A stretch of DNA of 60,000 bases from Phoronis australis (taxonomy: Eukaryota > Phoronida > Phoronidae), in contig NMRA01000040.1 of the NCBI GenBank assembly GCA_002633005.1, positions 143,362-203,361 of the forward strand, read 5' to 3'. Position numbers and translations under genes: made by a program. Shown here piece after piece: positions 50,865 through 60,000 of this stretch; positions within the stretch are counted from its first letter, which is position 1, and each line of letters begins with the position of its first letter. The notes below the pieces were generated by a model, which did no database searches, had not been told where the DNA came from, and saw nothing but the letters and a program-made list of their open reading frames with translations.

Positions 50865-51266
50865 GGGCCCGGTCTTTAATCTTTGTACTCGAAACGAACT
50901 CGAAACTATTTTTGGCAATTTCTCTGCTCCTTTTGTGCGAACTTAAGATAATTGGTTATCAGACTGTGCTTGAATACATTATAGTTTATGCATAGGAGTT
51001 TCTAGTTCAAGTTTGCCCTTGAAGACCCTTATATTCGTGCTACAAACTCGAGTAAAAACTCGAAATTTCTAGTTCAAACTCGAACTTATTGCTTTAATAT
51101 CGGGTTTACAAACTGTGAACTAAGGGCAATAAATTATCTACTAAGTTATTGTGTACTCGAGCATAGAATAATAGACATTTATCTTGAGTTTGCCCAAAAG
51201 TAGAGTAGAAAATGCCAAACCTAATTTCGAGTTCCATTTCGAGTAAAAAGATTGGAGACCGGGCCC
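50865..51266. mobile_element. ~402-bp GGGCCC-ended MITE, copy 1
   Basis: Inverted termini start GGGCCCGGTCT, then AATCTTT, then ACTCGAAA, about 45 bp each. The interior is dense in AACTCGAA/TTCGAGTT words. About 95% alike by eye to copy 2 at 54018. I could not define a target duplication with confidence. No transposase. Confidence 0.8.
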
Positions 51267-52442
51267 TGGTAAGTGTAAATTTGAACAAGGTGGCCATTCC
51301 TAATACACTGCAAAAGTCACAAACAACACAATGTCCCTGGCCACCAAAGCCACTGACGACGACTGGTACTCCCATCGACTTGAAATTGCAAATGTGTGGA
51401 AAAAATAGAAATACGCTTAAATGTGTCCTGTCTGACATGGATCATAGTAGGCCGTTTACTCAATTTTCATATGGAAAATTCCAGGTAGTATGGCCAAATT
51501 TCTTCAGGAACTAGAATTTAATCAAGAAGCCAGTGGACCACCGTTTCAAAAACCCAGTGAAACCACTGCCTTTATTGTTTTCCTGGCGTAATCTCCACTT
51601 GTAATAATTTCTGAGCTTGGGAAGAACTGACTGTGTTATTCAATTAGACTTGGCTGTACATGTCAGTTTGGTTTGCCCTCGTAGATCCGTTAAGCAGCGA
51701 GCAATGCACTACTAGTTCTCCCTTAGAACGAAGTTAAGAAAATTTGAGGTATCGATTTCATAATTCATGCCCAGATTTTTGTTGTTGTTTACGGATCACA
51801 ATAGGACTGCTTACCCCTTTCCTGGTGGCCTTCATTTCCTGCCTTTGTCTCCATCATTGCTGTATGCTCAGAGTGACCTTCAAGTCATGGTTCATTGGTA
51901 CGACATAATAGTTCAAAAATATCTTTTCACAGGTTACAAAAAGCTGTTGGTTGCTCCCTAATAGTGGCCTGAATCAAAAATTTTTGTGGAGGTGTTTGGC
52001 AGCGAAAGTGTTAGCACAACATAAAATCAAACTGCAGCTAAATCAGTCTACTCACAATGGCCAACAAAGCTATGATCCTATTTCCTATAAAGTACATTTC
52101 TCAATAAAGACTTGTTTTGTTCACTTCTTTTTCAGTTATGTGTTGCTTATTTTTGGTTTTCACAAAAACACACTTTTCCAATCATTGTGGCTGCACAGCT
52201 GCTTCGGCTTTCTGGAGGATGTCAAACCGCTGCTTGTCGTGGGCGTGAATTACCACCACATTGGAGTCAATGTCCAGAGACAACAGAGTCATTGAATGTC
52301 AGGTTCACAGACATCCCCCCCACGAAAACAACAATTTCTCAGCAAGAGGTCTCAACCTAGCAGTGTTTATGCAGGAGCTTTTACCTAAGGCAACCACTGC
52401 CAGCAAAAAAGCAGGAAAGCCAATCTTATGTTTATTCTGATG

Positions 52443-53380
52443 TAGGCAGTGACCATCGCCTCTGTTGGCCCGACCAGAGGTGATGCAGCTCCTATAGGCG
52501 CTCCATACGCCGGAAGCTTTTTGGCGAATTATGCCTCGCATTGGCTAAAGCATGAAAGTCACATTGTTATAAATATCTTTTGCGCATACAGGGACACCTT
52601 AGGAGGTTGTCGGTGTGTTGAATTCCTTCCAACTCGAACAAATACTTCCGTTATCGAACTTTTTGTTCGAGCAGTCACTCGTTCAGTTCCCAAAACTGTG
52701 AACTCACCATTTTTATGCTGCGCACGCTCCAATTTTTACCGCGCTCGCTTGGTGATGTGGCTTCATGACCTCAATCTTTAAATAGGCCAAAGGTGAGCCA
52801 TTGCAGTCTTGTCAGTCAAATGTTCGTTTCAAAAATGCCACCACTACTTGTCTTTAATTGGCGTTACTTAGAACTGATTGTATTTCAATGAGTTATTGTT
52901 TGCATTTGATAAAGATAAATGCTGTTGATATGACATTTAATATTTGACATTTTACTGTTTAACAACACGGCAAATGCATGGCTGGTTCCCGGAAGCACGT
53001 ACGCAGAGGACGGGGACTTCAGCTTTCAAAGTTCGCCGGTAGGACCGCAACTTCTGACCTTCGGCCTGGTTAAAAGAATGAGGTCATATCTCTTGGCGTG
53101 CGCCGAGTGAAAATGGTGGGTTCACGATTTTGGAAACTGAAATGGGGACTTCTCGAAGAAAAAGTTTGATAGCGGGAGTATTTGTTCGAATTGGAAGGAA
53201 TTAAACACATCGACAACCTCCTAAGGTGTTCCTCTATGCGCAAAAGATATTTATAACAACGTGACTTTGATGTTTTAGTCGGTGCGAGGCATAATTCGCC
53301 GAAATGCTTCCGGTGTATGGAGCGCCTATAGGAGCTGCATCGCCTCTGGTCGGGCCAACAGGGGCGATGGTCATTGCCTA
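52443..53380. mobile_element. 938-bp foldback element with ~290-bp terminal inverted repeats (Mutator-like MITE)
   Basis: The left arm 52443-52728 and right arm ~53094-53380 are long inverted repeats, roughly 85% alike by eye, with ends TAGGCARTGACCATCGCC. Flanking 9-mers ATTCTGATG (52434-52442) and ATTCTTATG (53381-53389) match at 8 of 9 bases. Long arms with a 9-bp target duplication are typical of Mutator-like elements. The ~365-bp centre holds no transposase, so it is non-autonomous. Confidence 0.85.
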
Positions 53381-54017
53381 ATTCTTATGATGATCTGATG
53401 CGGCTAAGGGCATAACCATCCCACCATTTTTGATAGTCAGTGGAAGATAAATGTGACATTGTTTTAATGTAGCATTGTGCTTGGTCAAAGCCAAAGTTCA
53501 GCATTTGACCTTAGACTTGAATGCAGACTCAAAATTTTTGTACTCAAAACCGAGCTCACTGCAAGTGGGGTGTATTCCTCCGATGCTGTGTTGCATTTGA
53601 TTATGAATTCAGAGACTGGATAGATGGACCAGGACTTTAGTTCAAGTAAATGATCAAATTGCATACAGGGGTCATATTTTCTTGATGTTAAACATATATG
53701 ATAGCAATTAGTCATGGTGATATCTCACTAAGACTTGCATATGTTGCATTTTTTGCAAGAATATTGGTTTAAAGAGTGCAGGCTAGGTCTTAGATTTGAG
53801 TGATACATCTTGGACAGGCTTCAAGAAACTTCTGGAGCTCATTATCTCATGAGCTTAAGCAGTCTTAATTCATATTCATGCCTTCGGTCAGTGAGGCCTT
53901 GGTATGCATAACTAATGACCTTTATTCCTTAGACAAACTAACAGGAGAACTGTTTTCAGGTTTATTATATTTCTCTTAGGCAACATCAATACTATGGTTC
54001 AGTGACTTCAAAGACCA

Positions 54018-54409
54018 GGGCCCGGTCTCTAATCTTTGTACTCGAAACGAACTCGAAACTATTTTTGGCAATTTCTCTACTCCTTTTGTGCAAACTTAAG
54101 ATAATTGGTTATCAGACTGTGCTCGAATACATTATAGTTTATGCATAGGAGTTTCTAGTTCAAGTTTGTCCTTGAAGACCCTTATATTCGTGCTACAAAC
54201 TCGAGTAAAAACTCGAAATTTCGAGTTCAAACTCGAACTTAATGCTTTAATATTGGGTTTACAAACTGTGAACTAAGGGCAATAAATTATCTACTGTACT
54301 CGAGCATAGAATAATAGACACTTATCTTGAGTTCGCCCAAAAGTAGAGTGGAAAATGCCAAACCTAATTTCGAGTTCCATTTCGAGTAACAAGATTGGAG
54401 ACCGGGCCC
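54018..54409. mobile_element. ~392-bp GGGCCC-ended MITE, copy 2
   Basis: Second copy of the element at 50865, same orientation, with identical ends GGGCCCGGTCTC/GAGACCGGGCCC. It lacks about 10 bp ('aagttattgt') found in copy 1. The near-identity implies recent activity. Confidence 0.85.
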
Positions 54410-55817
54410 AGCTGCCAAATACATGTGCATGTGATCAAAGGTTGGGACATTATTGCAGATGCCTCCTCAGAGGCTATTGGACATGTATCTACTGAGGTTA
54501 AACCTTCTGTAATTTTAAGAGTGCGCTCGCATTATTGGCTAATCAAATTTTTATTGAAGCACCGTAATTGCTTAATTCGGGCCAAGTGGCGTATTGAAAT
54601 TGTGATGGCAAATGCGTCTTTTTTTCTTGTCATTCATTCAAATTCTAACACAATTTTGGGCAAAGTCACCACAAATTTTAAAGCGAATTATGGGTGAATT
54701 ATTGTCTGACTTTGTAGCGATGTTGCCAAACCCAATGTAAAGTTGCACTGGCATGTTGCTAGTTGCCAAACTAAGACCTGTGTTTCGTTTAACTGAAACG
54801 CAGTTAGCATTGAGATCCATCAGTAGTTAGCTGAAAAAACTGCACCTAAACATGCTTCCCAAACAACGAATGGGAGAAAGGAGCAGGAGAAATAAACTTG
54901 GTTGTGTAAATTGATCGGTAGATTTAAGTCCCTGTTTGTCAATTGACCCTTAGAATGATTCCTGCTTGTGTTTTGGAGAGCACTGTAGCTGTGGTCTTTG
55001 AAATAATGTTGTTACAATTCTGTTGTAAAATTTGGGATGGATCCTGTTGTTTGAGGATTTTCACGTTTCTTAACAAGCCTTGATGAATGACAGGTGTCAA
55101 GTATTAAATTCTAAATCAGATAATTTGAAAACAGTTGGAGAGTGCTGACTGAGTCACAAGGTATCATTTCTTGTAACAGTGTTCTTCTGAGGAAAACATT
55201 AGACAGGCAACAGCACAAGAGTCAGGGGTTGAGTATTGCCAGAAAAGGTGGTAACAGCGGCACACCTAATTCGATAAAGATAAAAAAATATCGACAACAA
55301 GTGCTACCAGATAAGGTCACTTGGTACACCTACTCATGGTCTGACCACAGCTGCCTGGCCACAATAGGGGTGACCTTTTTCTACCTTGTCCTGAAGTTCA
55401 CCATTTTGACCACACCAGGACCTGCTGATAAACACGAGGAAGACCTAATGTAAACATGGGCTGGTATCTTTATGGGTGGTTATGCAAGACTGGCTACTGG
55501 ACTTTTTTTGCACATGCTCCATTTGTTCCTTCTGTGATTACTCCACATGTGTGGCACATACTTGGAATGAAGCATTACCATTTGTTACCCTCTTGACAAT
55601 CCAGTGAGACTTGGAGAAAGACATTAGAGGGTGCAAAGTACAGTTTGTGGGGGGGAACATTACCCACTCTGTCTAAGGCATTGCAGTTTACCTTTCCTTA
55701 AATTACTCTCACTGGATAGTATGCATGCATTTAGACACCTGTGACTACCATATATGCACAATTTTGGAGTACAATTAAGGAGCAAATTTAATAGGTTTTG
55801 ATGATGGTTGAGTTATT

Positions 55818-56650
55818 TTTATGCGCCCACATATTTATATGTGGACGCATTATGCTGTCATCTCCGTCCGTCCGTTCGGCGTCCGCTGCTCTGACTATCT
55901 CCAAAACCCTTTGACATATGTTCATGAAATTTGGCACATATGTTCCAATGATGAATGGGACGGCATGAGCAAACTTTCGGACGGATCCGATTACCGGTGT
56001 GCCCCCTAGTGGCAATTTTAGTTTTTTTACGATTTCCTTTGTATCTTCAAAAGTCTTTAACGGATTTTCATGAAATTTAATATGTAGGCACCTATTAGTG
56101 AGATGACGCTATCCTTCCGTTTTCGGATGGATTCGATGTAGTTGGCACCACCTAGTGGCCATGTTTACTGTTTTCGAGTCTGTTTTTTGCGTCCACCCCC
56201 TATCAACCAAACCGCTCAAAGGAGGATTGTGAAAATTGGCATGTTTGTGTTAACTATAAAGAGGATGGTTGACGATGATTTTCCGACGATTTCGACTACT
56301 GTGGCGCCTCCTAGTGGCAGTTTTGTTTTTGTTGCGTCTATGGCTGTATCTCCTAAACCGTTCGCAGGATCTTTACTTAATTTAGGAAGTGTATTTATAT
56401 GATGTTGACAATGGATGACAACGACTTTCGGACATATCTGACTACTGCTGTGCCCCCTCGTGACAATTTTATTTTTTTACGTTTAACCCAGTGTCTTCAA
56501 AGGCGGATCCAACGGACACTGTGCCCACTAGTGGCAATTTCATTTTATTCTGTTTTCCTTTGTTTCTCTGAAGTTCCTTGACAGATTTTTATGAAATATG
56601 GCATGTTCCTGTATTTGTATGGTTTTTGCGCTATCTAGTGGCTATTTTCA
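55818..56650 (-). repeat. CCACTAGG repeat array, copy cluster 3, inverted orientation
   Basis: Reverse-complement relative to clusters 1 and 2. It starts with the palindrome ATGCGCCCACATAT/ATATGTGGACGCAT and GTCCGTCCG-rich sequence, then units with cores near 55999, 56143, 56302, 56451, 56521 and 56628. Phrases such as 'gcctcctagtggcagttttg' mirror 'actgccactaggaggc' of the other clusters. Confidence 0.8.
56143..56161 (-). promoter_or_regulatory. CTCF-like motif, opposite orientation
   Basis: The reverse complement reads TGGCCACTAGGTGGTGCCA. It is the same sub-unit type as 1029 and 23322, but on the minus strand in cluster 3. Confidence 0.45.
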
Positions 56651-56654
56651 TGAT

Positions 56655-56816
56655 ACAAATAAATAACCCTAAAAGCACACCATTTGCATTGCATTCGTGG
56701 GCGCATTTCAACGCTCCGCGTTGCTCTTGTTATGAAACAAATAATCAACCCTAGAAGCACTCTGTTTATGGTGCATTCGTGGGCGCATTTCAACGCTCCA
56801 CGTTGCTCTTGTTATA
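56655..56816. repeat. Two tandem ~82-bp units adjoining cluster 3
   Basis: Units 56655-56734 and 56737-56816 share 'acaaata', then 'ccctaraagcac', then 'gcattcgtgggcgcatttc', then 'acgctcc', then 'cgttgctcttgttat'. A single reverse-complement copy lies at 22779-22844. Confidence 0.75.
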
Positions 56817-56819
56817 GTC

Positions 56820-59800
56820 GTTGTGGACAGAATGCCGACTGTGGTTATTGAAAAGTCCTGAAAAAGGATTTATATCAGCAAATATCCAGTTGAAGATATG
56901 CGCAAAAATGACGTTTACCTGCTACTTCAAATATATTTAGGTGTAGAGTCTAGTTCTATGAGGTAACGCACAGATAAGCAATTTGAATAAGTAAAAAACA
57001 TAGTGGTGACCTGACCTGTTACCCGAGTTGTTTCTGTCCTCCCGAACTCAACCTAGATTCCAAATTAATTTTCTGTGAGATGAAGATGTGGTTACTGTGT
57101 TGTTGCCAAGTTAACAGAAAAAATGACTTGGCTGACACACATTTTGTAGCTTTTGAAAAGAAAACAGGAAACATGTTTTGATAAACACTAAACTATCAAG
57201 CACATTTTCCCCTTGTTAAGTGTTTTTGTTTAGAAGTCATTGGCCTGTGCAACATGATGTGTTGTTTTTGAAATGTACTGTTAACTCGTGTTGTGTAATA
57301 TTATGCGATAGTGCAACTCAATTGTTTTCCTTTGCAAGTAAGTGCACAGTGTTTGAATCTAGTATTCCCAAATAGTTTGACCTTAAAACATGCAAAACGT
57401 CCCTGTTATAAATAATTGATGGGATCATTTTGGAATACATTAACTTTTCCAGGGAATTGAACTTTTGGCTAAATTTAGCTGTAAGTGTTCCTGTGAGACA
57501 CCAGTCAAAAAATGTCTGCATGGTCAGTTTGATTGTATACGCTGGATTAGAATTGGAAGTCGTTTTTTAGTAATTTTCTATTATTATCTTGAGGAGCCCT
57601 TTGTCAGTAATAGCATTTAAGGGTTTGAACATTTTTGAAATAGGAAAGTTTCTCCCATATTTACTGTTTGTGGTGAAAGATTAGAACACTGGCTTTGGTC
57701 TTATTAACATACAGTGACGGAGCTTTTCTATGGAAAACAGATTAGAGAAGTTATGTTTTATGGGATTGCTTCATGGATGTTCTTTTAACCCTACTCATAC
57801 AAACACAATGCAGTACTTTAGTTAAAGATGGTCTGAGCAATTGGTTAGTTATTGAGACGTCTCGTGATTTTCTCGTGATTGTCTCGTGTTTGTGAATGAG
57901 TAAATTGTTTTTGCTTACAACCAACGTGGTGTCTTTGGTGTTCAGTGCTTAGTTGACCCAGTTACATAAATTATTCAAATGAGATTGAGAAACAAAAAAC
58001 CAGATCTGAGTTTCGAATGCTGACTTACTGATTTTTTTTCTTACTTTTGCAAGCACTTTGATATGCTAATCAAATTTTCATTTATTCAAGTCTTTTCATG
58101 CTTGACATTTGTATCGTGTCCTCATGAAGGGCATTTTGTTGTGTGTTAATCTTTTTTGAGTTCAGGCACAAAATTTACCCGGTAGTCATTAGATAGTGAA
58201 TATCGAAAGTTACATTTCTTGAAATCATATAGTATTATCATTAAGAACAAGATTTAGGCAATAGTTTCATTGAGAACCTGTTAGATACCAGTTATTCAAT
58301 CGATAAAACCCATTCTCAAAATGCTTACCCCCCTCCCGTAGGTGACTAACAAACATTTATTTGAAACAAGATTAACATTGTGTTGTTATAGCTTACTCCT
58401 CTGCATTCTTGTTACCACACAAAACCACTCTAATATTTGCTTGTCACATGTTCCAACAACATGTTGGTTGTTTTTTCAGCTTTGCAAAGCTTTGGCAGTT
58501 CTCACAGTAAATGGTAGTTAGCTATTTTTGATGTTGCTTGTGCGTGAGGGCTTTTCATCTTTTCTCACAAAGATTTCTTACTCAAAATATTTTTAGAAAG
58601 TATGCAAGTGTTTAATATGCACAATCTTCTTTACACAGTTGCAGCAAATTATTGCATACTTTAAACTAACTGGAAATGTTGAACAACTAATATCCTTATA
58701 AAGTTTACTTTCAGTGAAATTAACATAACAGCTTCTAATACTGTTTTCTCATTACAGATGAAACAAGTATGAATTGTTCCGGATAATGGCAGTTGCTCAA
58801 TTTTTGTTGAATAGACCAATCTGTGTTATCTGATCCAGTTAATATGCCTGTGGTTAAATGATAGTTTTCATGACAGCTATGAGTCTAGAGTTTCACATGG
58901 GGGTGTTGCAGGACGACTGAAGTCCCAAGGAGGTAACCCTGGAACCTGGAGTTTTCTGAGTGTCGGAAATCAAATGCTGTCATTTATAGAAATTCTAGAC
59001 TGTTCTTTTGATAAGCTGTAGCTAAATGATGTCCTTATTTTTTGTAACCATTATTGTATTCTAACTTCCCATAAGCAAGATCAAAAACAATTGCCAGGCA
59101 CTTGGATGAGAAGTCTTCAATTGCAGTGATTTCTATCCCATGACTCCACATTCTGAATTCAGCTATCAATCGCTTAAGTCACTACCATTTTGTAAGGCAC
59201 ACGTGTTAGGTCCTGAGCATGCTCCTAAAATACTCGCCTTTCACTCGCGTGGTTTAATTTTTCATCGTCCCAAACTGGAGAATTTTTTACTGTAGCTGTT
59301 CAGTTCTATAGCGAAGTGATATTCTTGTGATTGTTGGGCCAACTACATCACTCCGCTATTGCTTCATGCATACTTAAGATGGGCTTGGGAAACATCAGTT
59401 TAAGCTAATTATACTTTAACAATTACCCGGGAATTGTAATTATACCGAACACAGGTCCAAACACCTAGGGTGTTCACCCTAAAAACATCTATAGGGTTTG
59501 AGCAAATGTGTTGCGGTTGCTAGATATTTATTACCAAGTCTTTTAAACTTTGTTAAATCCAAATTTCTGCAGTTAAACAGCTCATTTATGATTTGTTCAA
59601 GCTAAATTTAATTCTAATACTTGACTTGTCAATCCTCAGGTGAGGCAATGGGAAGTTCCAGAGGTTGCACTTAATACATCTAATCACCGTTGGCGTTTTG
59701 GGTTTCAATCATGTGTGATGAATTTGGTGAATCATTTGTCTAGGCAGCTAATTATTTCCAAGACTTGCCACTTGCCAACTCCATTTTTTAGAATAATGAT

Positions 59801-60000
59801 GTAACAATCAGTCAAGTATGGCTTCTTTCCAACATTTTTGTGTTTAGTTTGTAAATGTTTGCTACAAAATAAGTAATTTGTTAATTCACTGATTTTTGCT
59901 CCAAGTGGGCATTTTTGACATATTTGTTTTGTTTATCTTGGACTAGGTAGTTGGCTGTTGCCAATTTCATGCTTGTACGGTAGTCTCATTGCATCTTCAT
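56820..60000. other. Continuation of the plus-strand intron, nothing recognised
   Basis: AT-rich sequence without a supported exon. The acceptor-like ATTACAG at 58758 is followed by an in-frame stop in phase 0, so it is not the next exon. TCTCGTGATT-like words are repeated near 57860-57890. Confidence 0.45.

Larger units (their letters stand above)
35175..55800. other. Intron 2 of the plus-strand gene, at least 24.8 kb
   Basis: I scanned for a 7S-type cysteine exon or Gly-X-Y codons behind an acceptor and found none up to 60000. The interval holds the transposon-derived elements listed separately, a 12-G run at 40866-40877, and otherwise unremarkable AT-rich DNA. The reading frames present are short and show no recognisable domain. 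Confidence 0.5.

Noticed and set aside
58741-58790. Possible third exon of the plus-strand gene after ATTACAG
   Set aside because: In the required phase 0 it reads ATG AAA CAA GTA then a stop, with no cysteine cluster or Gly-X-Y.
59630-59700. Acceptor-like CCTCAG followed by an open stretch
   Set aside because: The open reading is short, not collagen-like, and lacks a convincing donor.
1-60000. CRISPR arrays, bacterial operons, tRNA or rRNA genes
   Set aside because: None seen. Intron/exon structure and repeat types are those of an animal nuclear genome; a proper tRNA scan was not possible by eye.

Overview
The window is metazoan genomic DNA. Its two recognisable genes are the 5' parts of two type IV (basement-membrane) collagen genes placed head to head. 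On the minus strand, 15 exons between 33524 and 2186 encode the signal peptide, the cysteine-bearing 7S region and about 480 residues of interrupted Gly-X-Y triple helix. All 15 join in frame with canonical GT/AG sites. Order and spacing match the vertebrate alpha1(IV) class: a cysteine-rich 7S start, an N-glycosylation sequon near residue 125, then an MGLxFxGPKG stretch. The gene runs off the left edge, so the rest of the helix and the C4/NC1 domain are outside the window. On the plus strand, two small exons (34925-34935 and 35120-35174) encode a 22-residue secretory signal peptide. No further exon was found up to 60000. By the conserved alpha1/alpha2(IV) gene-pair arrangement this is most likely an alpha2(IV)-type chain.

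Layout: 1-1490, a mosaic of an interspersed repeat family; 2186-19922, the exon-dense part of the alpha1-like gene with transposon relics in its introns; 19923-33440, its 13.5-kb first intron; 33525-34924, the shared promoter interval; 35175-60000, the second intron of the partner gene, at least 24.8 kb. I found no protein-coding gene, tRNA or rRNA inside the introns.

The non-coding part is rich in non-autonomous DNA transposons: a 938-bp foldback element with a near-perfect 9-bp target duplication, two 0.4-kb elements with GGGCCC termini, a TTAA-flanked ACGT-rich MITE, three CAGGGCTTGGAAT-ended elements (two with exact 6-bp target duplications), and a possible Ty3/Gypsy LTR fragment. The most interesting family is made of ~150-bp units arranged as ~455-bp trimers. 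Every unit carries a sequence matching the CTCF core motif. Two clusters left of the promoter point rightward and one cluster at 56 kb points leftward, so they are convergent around the bidirectional collagen promoter.

The organism is a bilaterian-type animal with large introns, AT-rich intergenic DNA and many MITEs. A marine invertebrate deuterostome (hemichordate or lancelet-like) is my guess, but nothing in the sequence proves it. The two collagen products would assemble as heterotrimers in the ER and polymerise into basement-membrane networks, which fits co-expression from one promoter region.
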